Shown: piece after piece, positions 12,174-22,446 of the stretch | Layout of the letters: the number at the start of each line of letters is the position of its first letter | Numbering within the stretch: the first letter of the stretch is position 1 | Assembly (NCBI GenBank): GCA_037783545.1 | Contig: JBBELK010000433.1 | Coordinates: 62,001 to 126,000, forward strand | From: Henricia sp. BOLD:AAB3569 | Lineage: Eukaryota; Echinodermata; Asteroidea; Spinulosida; Echinasteridae | Direction of reading: 5' to 3' | DNA: 64,000 nt | The notes under the pieces: generated by a model | What the model saw: the letters and a program-made list of their open reading frames with translations, nothing else | Told to the model about the DNA's origin: nothing | Database searches by the model: none | Translations under genes and position numbers: made by a program

Positions 12174-14687
12174 ATGCCAAATATGATTGCGACTGTTGCT
12201 GTTGAAGGAGGGAGAGTTGTACTTGGAGATAACACTGAACATGGGGAAACCTGTGAACAGTCTATACTTGGAGATAACACTGAACATGGGGAAACCTGTG
12301 AACAGTCTATACTTGGAGATAACACTGAACATGGGGAAACCTGTGAACAGTCTATACTTGGAGATAACACTGAACATGGGGAAACCTGTGAACAGTCTAT
12401 ACTTGGAGATAACACTGAACATGGGGAAACCTGTGAACAGTCTATACTTGGAGATAACACTGAACATGGGGAAACCTGTGAACAGTCTATACTTGGAGAT
12501 AACACTGAACATGGGGAAACCCTTGAACAGTCTATACTTGGAGATAACACTGAACATGGGGAAACCTGTGAACAGTCTATACTTGGAGATAACACTGAAC
12601 ATGGGGAAACCTGTGAACAGTCTATACTTGGAGATAACACTGAACATGGGGAAACCTTTGAACAGTCTATACTTGGAGATAACACTGAACATGGGGAAAC
12701 CTGTGAACAGTCTATACTTGGAGATAACACTGAACATGGGGAAACCTGTGAACAGTCTATACTTGGAGATAACATTGAACATGGGGAAACCTGTGAACAG
12801 TCTATACTTGGAGATAACACTGAACATGTTGAAACCTGTGAACAGTCTGTACTTGGAGATAACATTGAACATGGGGAAACCTGTGAACAGTCTGTACTTG
12901 GAGATAACACTGAACATGGGGAAACCTGTGAACAGTCTGTACTTGGAGATAACACTGAACATGGGGAAACTTGTGAACAGTCCATACTTGGAGATAACAG
13001 TGAACAAAGGATAAAGGCTAAACACATGGATATAACTGAGATTAGTAATCTTGGAGAAAAACCAGAAGAGATAATTGCAGAAGATAGGAAAGGCAAGTGT
13101 ACAGATGATATGCAAAACATTAAGATAGATTTGAGGAATAACATAAGCAGAAGCAAAGTTGAAATAAATCATAGAGTGATGCAGCTTAATGACATTGAAG
13201 TAAGACTACAGTGTTTGGAGTGTGAATTGAAAGATAGACAGAAAAACTTGTATGAAAGAGACAGAAGGCTACAGTGTAAGCAAAGGAAACGAAAGTCATA
13301 CAACAGGAGGAAAGAACGTAAACTTAAGAGCAGGTACATGGACATGTGTTTTGAAAGTAAAGAAGCAGGTTCAACACAGTATGAGAAGCAACGGAAACAA
13401 ATTTACTCTGGTACTAAAAGAAGTTTGAGTAAAGTACTTAAGCATGTGGACTTAAACAATGGGAAGAAAAGGAGTAAGAAAAACTGTGGACAAATAAGTT
13501 GGGGAAAAAAGAAAGAGATAGAAATAAATGCTAAAGAAAAAAAATTGCTTGAAAAAGAGAAAAACCTGGACATACTGAAAAGTAAATTGAATGACTTTGA
13601 AGTTGATTTGATGATACGAGAACAGAAAGGGACTGTAAGTAAAGGACATTGCAGAAACAAGGCATCACCATACAAGTACGTGGGTTGTCAAGGAAAAAGC
13701 AAGAGAAATGGGAAGTCTGTGGGTTGTCAAGGAAAACTCAAGAGAAATGAGAAAGTTGGTGTAGTGAGAAGAGACAAAAAGTGCAAAATATCAAAACCTG
13801 GAAAGGACAAAACAGTTGTGACATACAACAGAAAGAGAAACGGTCGTATTATACAGGAACAAGTGAGCAAGGAAGATAAAAAGATTCATGAAAAAGCACA
13901 GAAATACATCTGTCACCGCACTAAAAGAATTTTGAGTAAACTTGTAAAGAAACTAAAGGGAGGTAAGAAACAAACATTAAAGGGTGTCAGTGTCCCCAAG
14001 AAATGTGGAGGTGGAAAGCCCAAGATGAAGTGTAAACAAAATGAATCTAAATTGGAGGACACCAACATTGAACAGTTTGATAATGTGTGTTGGCTTTGTG
14101 AGAATACTGACAGACATGAAACGGGTAGAAGGCAAATAAGATGTAACAAGTGTCTTGTGGTATTTCATTTATCATGCACAAAGTTCATGAAGATGGAGCC
14201 ATATTTGATTGATAAGAGAGTGTCATGGGTTTGTTGTAACTGCGGACAATCTAACTACAGTGACAGTTTGTTTTATGACATTGGTATTCCTACAGATAAA
14301 AATCTATATGAATGGACAAGACAGGATACAGTACAAGAATGTTCCAGTGCAGTTGAAGAACAACTGAAAGTCTTTGACAAGGTGAGAGAGGTTTTCAAGA
14401 AATCGCAGAAGCATGAACGTTGTACAGAATGTAGCAATGCATTGTACCAGCAGAAACAAACTGGTGGTTATTTTTTGAGGAAAAGAAAATCGACTACGGT
14501 AGTTGATGCAGCTAAATCAAACGGAATATCTAAAAAGACAAAGAGAGCAAGCAAACTTGAAACAAAGAGTAATGATTCAAATGCTAGTGAGAGCATTAGT
14601 AAACAACAAAGACAAACAGTGAAGAGAAAAGAGAGTACTGATATGGAAGCTGATAAACAACTGTCTGAAAAGGTCAGCAGTTATTAA
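12174..14687 (+). CDS. Helentron ORF1: repeat-rich protein with PHD-like zinc finger
   Basis: Open frame of about 837 residues from the ATG at 12174; the frame is open a little further upstream but without ATG. Residues about 16-280 are 17 near-identical copies of a 15-residue unit (LGDNTEHGETCEQS plus I/V). A lysine/arginine-rich central part with coiled-coil character follows. Residues about 638-693 form a Cys/His cluster: CWLC, CNKC, FHLSC, then WVCCNC. This is a PHD-like finger followed by a YSDSLF motif, as seen in some LINE and Helentron proteins. Start choice: the first ATG after a possible TTTTAG acceptor. The next ORF opens in the +1 frame and overlaps this one from 14623 to 14687 without its own nearby ATG, so ORF1 and ORF2 were probably one polyprotein or are linked by frameshift or splicing. 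The role is inferred: an accessory chromatin- or nucleic-acid-binding module. Confidence 0.8.
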   Translation: MPNMIATVAVEGGRVVLGDNTEHGETCEQSILGDNTEHGETCEQSILGDNTEHGETCEQSILGDNTEHGETCEQSILGDNTEHGETCEQSILGDNTEHGETCEQSILGDNTEHGETLEQSILGDNTEHGETCEQSILGDNTEHGETCEQSILGDNTEHGETFEQSILGDNTEHGETCEQSILGDNTEHGETCEQSILGDNIEHGETCEQSILGDNTEHVETCEQSVLGDNIEHGETCEQSVLGDNTEHGETCEQSVLGDNTEHGETCEQSILGDNSEQRIKAKHMDITEISNLGEKPEEIIAEDRKGKCTDDMQNIKIDLRNNISRSKVEINHRVMQLNDIEVRLQCLECELKDRQKNLYERDRRLQCKQRKRKSYNRRKERKLKSRYMDMCFESKEAGSTQYEKQRKQIYSGTKRSLSKVLKHVDLNNGKKRSKKNCGQISWGKKKEIEINAKEKKLLEKEKNLDILKSKLNDFEVDLMIREQKGTVSKGHCRNKASPYKYVGCQGKSKRNGKSVGCQGKLKRNEKVGVVRRDKKCKISKPGKDKTVVTYNRKRNGRIIQEQVSKEDKKIHEKAQKYICHRTKRILSKLVKKLKGGKKQTLKGVSVPKKCGGGKPKMKCKQNESKLEDTNIEQFDNVCWLCENTDRHETGRRQIRCNKCLVVFHLSCTKFMKMEPYLIDKRVSWVCCNCGQSNYSDSLFYDIGIPTDKNLYEWTRQDTVQECSSAVEEQLKVFDKVREVFKKSQKHERCTECSNALYQQKQTGGYFLRKRKSTTVVDAAKSNGISKKTKRASKLETKSNDSNASESISKQQRQTVKRKESTDMEADKQLSEKVSSY
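12216..13005 (+). repeat. 45-bp coding minisatellite, 17 units plus a partial
   Basis: The unit beginning ACTTGGAGATAACACTGAAC recurs every 45 bp with very few substitutions, for example TGT to CTT or TTT at single units. All units stay in frame with ORF1. The low divergence implies recent expansion or homogenisation. The array also creates spurious long ORFs in other frames and on the minus strand. Confidence 0.95.
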
Positions 14688-14787
14688 AAAGAGGAAGGTG
14701 GAAGTAGAAGAGAAGAACATACATGTAGACATTGATACTGATCAGCAAGCAGAACAAAATGAGGCAAATTCAAGTAATACATGTGGA

Positions 14788-17700
14788 ATGCAACATCGAT
14801 CATGCCAAAGCACTGATAAAATGGACTCAAAAATGCATACTATGTACATGAGTACACCATGCTCAGCTGTGGAATATGTTACTATACAGGGAAATTATCA
14901 CCAGGGTCATGCAAAGTTTGGTTTGAATAGCGGAAAGCAATGTGTTGCTAATAGTTTGTGTTCAATGATGTACAGTCAAGTAAAGGAATTGAAAAGGTGG
15001 ACATGCCATGATATGGATTTGGTACTGAATACTGGTGATGAGTTGTATGGCCATTTGTCACAAAGCTCTACTATGCACAATGATTTTTTGTTAATCAATG
15101 AATTGCCAAATGAACTGTGTGTGTTCAATCATCATTTTAGCTTGATTTACCATGAGTCTGTCTGTGGTACTTTTGGAATGAACTTAAGTTTATTGGAATT
15201 TAATATGATAACATTGAATGATGCACTTGAGCAAACACTACAACAATACAATGCCTGCTTCATATGTTTCAAAGGAAATACATTTGCTGCTATTGCTCAA
15301 AGTGGTATGTATTATATATTTGATTCCCATTCCAGAGATCATAACGGTTGCCAAGTAAGTGAAGGCAGGAGCTTGATAAAAAGTGCAGCAACCTTGCAAG
15401 ATGTATACAGGTATTGTACTGATTTGGGTAGATCAATGAATGTAACTGACAATGATCAGTTTGAAATTACAGGTGTTATGATGGGAAAAATAAATGAGAC
15501 AAGAGAAGGTGAAGTGAATGTACATGACAATAAGGAAAACCAAAGAAGCAAACAAGATAGAGATTTTAAAAATCAAAAAGTTAAGGATTTTACAGATAAT
15601 AATGTGTCAATAAATACTGGGGATGTTGAATGTGTAAATGAAGGTAGTGATATTGAAATGATGGAAGTACCTGAAATGACTAGTTTTAAGTTTGTTCCAT
15701 TAAGACATGAACATAAGTTTGCATTAAGTACAAAAGTTGGAATTGCTCACATTACTTCAAAAGTCGATGAAATACCTCGGCAGTGTAACCATATGGGTCA
15801 GCCAGCTTGTACAAAGAACATCAGAGGTGATGGAAATTGTTTTTTCAGAGCTGTTTCCTATGCTATATCTGGATCTGAACGGAATCATATGAGACTACGA
15901 TTGGCTGCTGTGAATCACCTTTTGAAATATGAGGACCAATACAAGTCTTTCTTGCCTGAAGGATTCAGTAATGTTGAAGAGTATGTTTTAAAGAGGAAAG
16001 TTATGTGTTCTGGTGTCTGGGCAACAGAGATTGAAATTATGTCATTGGCACATTTTTTGGGAACAGACATATATACATACAGCAATAGATGGTTGATATT
16101 TTCAGGAAAAGTGAGTGAAGTGGGTACTGTGACATCTGATGCAGGAATTTACCTGATGCATACGGAGCAGATACATTATGATGTGGTGTTATCAGTTAAT
16201 GAGTTAATTAGTAATAACTGCAATGCTTTGATTGAACCAATCCTGGACAATGGTGAGTGCTCCAAAGAAAATAATTCCCATAAAGCAGGGCAAGAGAGTG
16301 TGAGTGATATTGGTGCATGTAACAGTTACAATGTGAAGTCGGATGTACGAAGTGTAATTAAAGACATTGCAGTTGGAAAAGGGGTAATTAAAAAGAGAAA
16401 GTGTCGTCACAATTTGCGTTCAAAGAGAAATATTGACAGAGAAAGAAAAAAACAGAAAAATCAACATGAAGCAAATGTGTCAAATTTGTCGGGGTGCGTT
16501 GATGAGGATGATGTGAAGAGCACTGCAAAGAAATTATATGATAAACTCAATTATCATGGAAATCCTGTTTTAAAAAAACAGAAAAGTGACAGTGTCATGA
16601 TTAAATATCATACAAATGTTGATTATAAAACTAAAACAATTATGACACAGAAAGATAAATATCATAAAGATGCAAATTACAAGAGCAAAAAAATTCAGAC
16701 TTTAAAAGATAAATATCACCAAGATGCAAATTACAAGACCGAACAAATGCAGAAACGGAAAGATAAATATCATGGAGATGCAAATTACAAGAGCAAAAAA
16801 ATTCAGACTTTAAAAGATAAATATCACCAAGATGCAAATTACAAGACCGAACAAATGCAGAAACAGAAAGATAAATATCATGGAGATGCAAATTACAAGA
16901 TCAAAAAAATCCAAAGTGTAAAAGCTAAATATCATGGAGACGCAAAATACAAAAGACAGGTAATTGAAACACAAAAAGGAAAGTATCATGGAGATGTAAA
17001 TTACAAAAGACAGGTAATTGAAACACAAAAAGGAAAGTATCATGGAGATGTAAATTACAAAAGACAGGTAATTGAAACACAAAAAGGAAAGTATCATGGA
17101 GATGTAAATTACAAAAGACACGTAATTGAAACACAAAAAGGAAAGTATCATGGAGATGTAAATTACAAAAGACACGTAATTGAAAGACAAAAAGGAAAGT
17201 ATCATGGAGATGTAAATTACAAAAGACACGTAATTGAAAGACAAAAAGGAAAGTATCATGGAAATGTAAATTACAAAAGACACGTAATTGAAAGACAAAA
17301 AGGAAAGTATCATGGAGATGATCAGTATTTACATGAATGTAATGAAGATTGTAATATGCCATGTGCTTTGGCTACATCAAACAGAGGAACATTGTGGATT
17401 TGCTATACATGTCATAGAAAACTAATTGCTAACAGAGTACCAGCAGAAGCATGTATGAATACTCTAAGTTTGATAGACATTCCAGAAGAGTTGCAGAGAC
17501 TGAATAGTTTAGAACAACATTTAATTGCAAGGAATATCGCATTCATGAAAATTGTAAATCGTCCAAAGGGTGGTCAAAAAGGAATTTATGGACCTTGTGT
17601 TTGTGTACCATCAAATACCATGGAGACAGTACAAAGACTACCTAGATGTGCAAATGAGAATGACATGATACGGATCAAACTGAAACGAAAACTGTCATAC

Positions 17701-20700
17701 AAAGGTTACCATGAGTATCAATATGTGAATAGATGGCATGTAGAACAAGCTTTGTTTTATTTAAAAACTAATAATAAATGGTATCATGATATTGAAATAG
17801 AAGAAGATTGGGCAAATCATGTACCAGAATGTTTGAATGACGAAGAGGAAGAGGTTGAAAATAACATTGAAGTAAACAATGAAGAAGATACAAGCATTAA
17901 AACTGAGGATGAAAGTGATGTTGAGGATGATGATGAGGACCGATTGCGTGGGGTACAACTTGACACTTGTCTGCAACCAGCAAATATAGGGCAAGAAGTT
18001 CTTGATCAGTATTTTGATGAAATATTCTGTGTTGCTCCGTGTGAAGGTAATAATCCTGTAAGATTATTAATGGAAGAAGGGAATGAGGCAAAGTGTTTTC
18101 CAATATTATTTCCAACTGGAACACCAATATTTAAGGACAAACGGAATGTCAGGATAACACTCAGTAGATATTTACATAATCGATTGATGAATGCTGATCA
18201 CAGATTTGCTCAAAATACAGACTACATATTTTATGCTCAATATCTGTCAGAAATACAACAAGTCATGTCTAGTGTCTCTATTGCTTTGCGCAAAGGAACT
18301 GCTAAAACTCGGGAAGGGAAGAATATAACATCAGCAATGCTTAACAATAAAGACAAACTCAGAGATATGCTGAAATCTGATAAAGGATATAAGTTTTTGA
18401 AGCCTATAAGAGGCACACCACCATACTGGCAATGTGCTCATAGAGATGTGTTAGCAATGATTACACAACTTGGACTTCCCACATGGTTCTGTTCATTCTC
18501 CTCTGCTGATATGAGATGGTCTGAAGTAATTGGTATAATAATGAAACAACAGGGAGACATTAGAAATTTTGATGAATTGGACTGGAATGACAAATGTATG
18601 TTACTGAGGAGCAATCCTGTTACAGCAGCTCGAATGTTTGATAAGAGATTTCATGTGTTTTTGAAGGAAGTGATAATGTCAGAAGCTCAACCAATTGGCA
18701 AAGTGAAAGATTATTTTTATCGAGTTGAATTCCAACAAAGAGGGTCACCGCATACGCATTGTTTATTTTGGATTGAAGATGCTCCTAAACTGGACACTGA
18801 TTCTGATGAAGATGTCATTGCCTTTATAGACAAATATATCTCCTGTAATTTGCCTTCTAAAGATGAGGATGAAGAATTACATGAAATTATCAATAATGTA
18901 CAGGTACATAGTAAAAAACATTCAAAAAGTTGTAAAAAGAAGGGTACTGAATGTAGGTTTAACTTTCCAAGACCACCATCTGAGAGAACTTTTATAATCA
19001 GACGTGTTGAACCAACTACTGCCGAGACAAATGATTTTAGTGCTGATGATAGTGACATTGATAGCATGAGTCAGATATCAGATTTGGATGAACTTTATAA
19101 TGATGTTATTAGTAAAGCTCAAGCAGAGGAATTATTAAAGAGTATTTGGAATGAGGTACAAAATCAAGAGAAACAGTATACGTCTACTGAAGAACTGTTC
19201 ACTGCTGCCGGGATCACTCAAACAGAATTTGAAAAGGCTAATGAGGTATTGACTAAAAAACTTAGCATTGTGTTAAAGCGTAATCCCCGAGATGTCTGGG
19301 TAAATCAATACAATTCTAACTTGATACGAGCATGGAATGCAAATTTAGATATTCAGTACATAACGGACATTTTTGGATGCGTGGCATATGTTGCATCGTA
19401 CATGTCAAAAGCAGAACGTGAGATGGGAATGCTGTTGAGTAATGTTTCTAGTGAAGCACAGAAAGGAAATCTTGATGCAAAGCAAAGCATGAAGGAAGTT
19501 GGCTATGCATACTTGCAGAATCGTGAAGTGTCGGCTCAAGAGGCAGTGTATCGTGTGTGTAACTTAAGGTTAAAGGAATGCTCAAGAAAAGTAGAATTTA
19601 TACCCGTTGGAGAAAATCCAGTAAGAATGAGCTTACCTCTAAAGTTAATTCAAAATAAGTCAGAAGCTGATGATGAAGACATCTGGCTCCACAGTAAGAT
19701 TGATAGATATAAAGCAAGGCCACAGTCGCATGATTTTGATGAAATGTGTCTGGCTTCATTTTGTTCAAATTACAGAATTTTATATAGTACAGAAGCACTA
19801 AAAGCTCAAAAAGGAAAAGTTAATTCCAATATTCATGAATTACAGAATGGTTTAGGATATATACGAAAACGTACTCGGACTCGATATGCAGTGATTAAAT
19901 ATCCCAGATTTTCCATTTCAAAGACTTCAGAGAAATACTATCAAAGTATCTTGCAGCTTTTCTTGCCTTATCGTATTGATGCACAATTAAAACCTTTGCA
20001 CTTTGAAACGTTTGAAGAATTCTATAACATTGCAAGTGTCAAACTTCATGAGTGTGATGATCGTACACAACGTGTAAGCTTAATTGTGGATACTAATCGT
20101 CAAAAATTTGAAGCTAACATAGAATCTATGGAAGATGTTGAACAGTACTTGCACAAGTTTGGACCACAGGAGGATGCATGGGCTTTAATTTCACCAGAGG
20201 TTGAATCAGAGAGAATTGAATGTGAAAATGAAAGAGGTCCAGTAAATGAAGGCAGTGAGGATGAGTATGATATTCCTGACCTAAAACGTAATGATAAAGA
20301 AGAGACAGGGCAAGGTATTGAATACCGTTCACGCAGAATAGCTGTGAATGAAGCTACGTGTTTAATGCGAATGTTAAATGTCAAACAAAAAGAAGTTTTC
20401 TACAAGATCAGAAAGTGGTGTTTAGATAAAGTAAACGGGAAAAGGCCTGAACCTTTCCATGTATTTGTAACGGGAGGAGCAGGTACAGGCAAGAGTCATT
20501 TGATTAAGTGTATTTACAGTGAAGCTGTGCGTATACTTGGGCGATCAACCCATAATCCAGATGATGTCACAGTGTTACTAACTGCTCCCACTGGTGTTGC
20601 TGCACACAATATTCATGGTTTAACCCTGCATAGTGCTTTGTCAATTGGGACTAGCGTATCACTACCTTATCAACCACTTGGTGATGAGAAAATGAGTACT

Positions 20701-22446
20701 TTGCGTAATGAATTAGGTCAGTTACAAATTCTAATCGTAGATGAAATTTCAATGGTTGATCAAAAGATGCTGTGTTACATACATGGGCGACTTCGACAAA
20801 TCAAACAAACAAGATTTCAAGATCCTTTTGGTAAAGTGAGTGTGATTGCAGTTGGCGATTTTTATCAATTGCCTCCTGTAAAAGGAAAATCGTTACATCA
20901 TAACACTGTTGAATCAGGATTGTGGCATGATAATTTCAAAAAAGTAGGACTGACAGAAATCATGAGACAAAAAGATCAGAAATTTACAGAAGTTCTAAAT
21001 GAATTGAGGGTGAAAGTGAAGAAAGATAATTTAAATGATGAGACTATTGCAATTTTGCAAAGTCGTGAAACTGGGGAAGACTGTTTTGATGCTATTCATA
21101 TTTATCCAACAAATAAACAGGTTGACAACTACAATGTTAAAGTTTTACATAAGACATGTGAAAACTGTATTTGTATAGAAGCAAAAGATTTTGAGAAAGA
21201 TGGCAGTGGCCGATTGAAGCTAAAAGAAAAACCTCTGAAATCAAATCGTGGCAGTCTTTGCAGATCATTGTGGCTTGCTGTCGGTGCTAGAGTTATGTTG
21301 ACAAAAAATATTGATGTGTCAGATGGATTAGTAAATGGTGCATTTGGAATTGTTAATCATATTGAAATGTTGCCTGATCAATTGGATGCTGAATATATCA
21401 AAGTAAGATTTGATAATGAAAATGTAGGCTCAAAACTGAAGAGACAGGTGGTGGCATTAAATGATACTGATTCGGTTTTAATTAAGATGCAAGAAGAATC
21501 TATTGGCAAGAAATGCACAAGGAGACAATTTCCCCTGAAACTTGCATGGGCATGTACAGTACATAAAGTACAAGGTATGACAGTGAGTAAAGCAGTAGTA
21601 TGTCTGAATCGTACATTTGCAGCAGGTCAAGCATATGTTGGTTTAAGTCGTGTAACATCATTAAATGGACTTGTTATTGAGGGGTTTGATCCTAAATATG
21701 TGTATTGTGATAGATCAGTTACTGAAGCTTTGGATATCATGCCTGCATTTGTTACTAGTACTTTGCAGCGAAATATAACAGATAGAATGACTAATGCATG
21801 TACTGTAGTAACCCTTCATAATGTACAAGGCTTAAGAGCACACGTTTTAGACATGGAATCCCAATGTGAAATAATGCAGTCTGATTTTATTTGCCTAACA
21901 GAGACATGGGTTGAATCTGAACAAGTAGATCAGTACGACATAGAAAATTTCAAGTGCTATCATCAAGTAAGAGGTATGTCATATAATGCGTCCATGAAAC
22001 ATTTGCAGGAACAGAGTCATGGTGGTGTTGCAGTGTATGGCAAGAAAAGCAGGTCTTTTAGTAGATTGAATATACCAGTACAGAATGTTGAATATATTGC
22101 ATTTCATATAATTTCTAACATATCAATTGTAATTGTTGTCATTTATCGACCATCATCATATGGCATTCAGGATTTCGTTAACAATTTGATCAAGTTGGTT
22201 AGTGAAATAAATAAGATCAGCAACAGATGCATTGTTATAGGTGATTTCAATGACAATATCATTGATAGGGAATCGTCAATTGAAAAAGCAATGAAAGAGC
22301 AAGGATATACACAGTATCTAAAAGAGGCAACTACAGAGAATGGAACACTAATAGATCATGTTTATGTACGGGGTTTGACTGATGTTGAAACATCTGTAAT
22401 ACCTACATATTATAGTTACCATGAAAGTGTTCAAATTCGTTTCTAA
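14788..22446 (+). CDS. Helentron Rep/helicase polyprotein (protease-OTU-HUH-PIF1-EEP)
   Basis: First in-frame ATG is at 14788 (about 2552 residues); the frame is open without ATG from 14623. Domains, residues from that ATG: a papain-like protease resembling the C76 family, Cys52 in GKQC and Asp179/His181 in FDSHS; OTU protease about 340-470 with GDGNC (Cys351) and His463; a Lys/Tyr-rich repeat array about 620-850; DUF6570-like and Helitron-like N-terminal region about 850-1290; Rep nuclease with HTH (His1322/His1324) in a QQRGSPHTHC context and paired Tyr1534/Tyr1538 (YVASY); PIF1 helicase with Walker A GGAGTGKS (Lys1902) and Walker B IVDEIS; and C-terminal EEP endonuclease about 2340-2552 (TETW, GDFND, final His). 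This order defines Helentron/Helitron2 rolling-circle elements. The HUH tyrosines nick DNA, PIF1 unwinds it, and EEP is the Helentron-specific nuclease. Catalytic motifs all look intact, apart from the ORF1/ORF2 join. Confidence 0.93.
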   Translation: MQHRSCQSTDKMDSKMHTMYMSTPCSAVEYVTIQGNYHQGHAKFGLNSGKQCVANSLCSMMYSQVKELKRWTCHDMDLVLNTGDELYGHLSQSSTMHNDFLLINELPNELCVFNHHFSLIYHESVCGTFGMNLSLLEFNMITLNDALEQTLQQYNACFICFKGNTFAAIAQSGMYYIFDSHSRDHNGCQVSEGRSLIKSAATLQDVYRYCTDLGRSMNVTDNDQFEITGVMMGKINETREGEVNVHDNKENQRSKQDRDFKNQKVKDFTDNNVSINTGDVECVNEGSDIEMMEVPEMTSFKFVPLRHEHKFALSTKVGIAHITSKVDEIPRQCNHMGQPACTKNIRGDGNCFFRAVSYAISGSERNHMRLRLAAVNHLLKYEDQYKSFLPEGFSNVEEYVLKRKVMCSGVWATEIEIMSLAHFLGTDIYTYSNRWLIFSGKVSEVGTVTSDAGIYLMHTEQIHYDVVLSVNELISNNCNALIEPILDNGECSKENNSHKAGQESVSDIGACNSYNVKSDVRSVIKDIAVGKGVIKKRKCRHNLRSKRNIDRERKKQKNQHEANVSNLSGCVDEDDVKSTAKKLYDKLNYHGNPVLKKQKSDSVMIKYHTNVDYKTKTIMTQKDKYHKDANYKSKKIQTLKDKYHQDANYKTEQMQKRKDKYHGDANYKSKKIQTLKDKYHQDANYKTEQMQKQKDKYHGDANYKIKKIQSVKAKYHGDAKYKRQVIETQKGKYHGDVNYKRQVIETQKGKYHGDVNYKRQVIETQKGKYHGDVNYKRHVIETQKGKYHGDVNYKRHVIERQKGKYHGDVNYKRHVIERQKGKYHGNVNYKRHVIERQKGKYHGDDQYLHECNEDCNMPCALATSNRGTLWICYTCHRKLIANRVPAEACMNTLSLIDIPEELQRLNSLEQHLIARNIAFMKIVNRPKGGQKGIYGPCVCVPSNTMETVQRLPRCANENDMIRIKLKRKLSYKGYHEYQYVNRWHVEQALFYLKTNNKWYHDIEIEEDWANHVPECLNDEEEEVENNIEVNNEEDTSIKTEDESDVEDDDEDRLRGVQLDTCLQPANIGQEVLDQYFDEIFCVAPCEGNNPVRLLMEEGNEAKCFPILFPTGTPIFKDKRNVRITLSRYLHNRLMNADHRFAQNTDYIFYAQYLSEIQQVMSSVSIALRKGTAKTREGKNITSAMLNNKDKLRDMLKSDKGYKFLKPIRGTPPYWQCAHRDVLAMITQLGLPTWFCSFSSADMRWSEVIGIIMKQQGDIRNFDELDWNDKCMLLRSNPVTAARMFDKRFHVFLKEVIMSEAQPIGKVKDYFYRVEFQQRGSPHTHCLFWIEDAPKLDTDSDEDVIAFIDKYISCNLPSKDEDEELHEIINNVQVHSKKHSKSCKKKGTECRFNFPRPPSERTFIIRRVEPTTAETNDFSADDSDIDSMSQISDLDELYNDVISKAQAEELLKSIWNEVQNQEKQYTSTEELFTAAGITQTEFEKANEVLTKKLSIVLKRNPRDVWVNQYNSNLIRAWNANLDIQYITDIFGCVAYVASYMSKAEREMGMLLSNVSSEAQKGNLDAKQSMKEVGYAYLQNREVSAQEAVYRVCNLRLKECSRKVEFIPVGENPVRMSLPLKLIQNKSEADDEDIWLHSKIDRYKARPQSHDFDEMCLASFCSNYRILYSTEALKAQKGKVNSNIHELQNGLGYIRKRTRTRYAVIKYPRFSISKTSEKYYQSILQLFLPYRIDAQLKPLHFETFEEFYNIASVKLHECDDRTQRVSLIVDTNRQKFEANIESMEDVEQYLHKFGPQEDAWALISPEVESERIECENERGPVNEGSEDEYDIPDLKRNDKEETGQGIEYRSRRIAVNEATCLMRMLNVKQKEVFYKIRKWCLDKVNGKRPEPFHVFVTGGAGTGKSHLIKCIYSEAVRILGRSTHNPDDVTVLLTAPTGVAAHNIHGLTLHSALSIGTSVSLPYQPLGDEKMSTLRNELGQLQILIVDEISMVDQKMLCYIHGRLRQIKQTRFQDPFGKVSVIAVGDFYQLPPVKGKSLHHNTVESGLWHDNFKKVGLTEIMRQKDQKFTEVLNELRVKVKKDNLNDETIAILQSRETGEDCFDAIHIYPTNKQVDNYNVKVLHKTCENCICIEAKDFEKDGSGRLKLKEKPLKSNRGSLCRSLWLAVGARVMLTKNIDVSDGLVNGAFGIVNHIEMLPDQLDAEYIKVRFDNENVGSKLKRQVVALNDTDSVLIKMQEESIGKKCTRRQFPLKLAWACTVHKVQGMTVSKAVVCLNRTFAAGQAYVGLSRVTSLNGLVIEGFDPKYVYCDRSVTEALDIMPAFVTSTLQRNITDRMTNACTVVTLHNVQGLRAHVLDMESQCEIMQSDFICLTETWVESEQVDQYDIENFKCYHQVRGMSYNASMKHLQEQSHGGVAVYGKKSRSFSRLNIPVQNVEYIAFHIISNISIVIVVIYRPSSYGIQDFVNNLIKLVSEINKISNRCIVIGDFNDNIIDRESSIEKAMKEQGYTQYLKEATTENGTLIDHVYVRGLTDVETSVIPTYYSYHESVQIRF
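16600..17325 (+). repeat. 54-bp coding repeat array in Helentron ORF2
   Basis: Imperfect 18-codon units (KYHGDVNYKRQVIETQKG type) run about 13 times. The first half is more diverged (KDANYKSKKIQ), and the last seven or so are nearly identical. The encoded segment is strongly basic with regular Tyr and His, which suggests nucleic-acid binding. It lies between the OTU domain and the Rep region. Confidence 0.9.

Noticed and set aside
12216-13005. CRISPR-like array
   Set aside because: The 45-bp units are directly contiguous with no unique spacers and are coding; the setting is eukaryotic.
12018-13172. Long minus-strand ORFs of 374-384 codons opposite the 45-bp array
   Set aside because: They consist of translated repeat units only; a 45-bp period without stops opens several frames by chance. 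The plus-strand frame continues into a real PHD-bearing protein.
14788-22446. LINE or virus origin because of the EEP and herpes-tegument-like protease motifs
   Set aside because: The Rep HUH/YY and PIF1 helicase between them define a Helentron. EEP is a normal C-terminal domain of that group and there is no reverse transcriptase or capsid gene.
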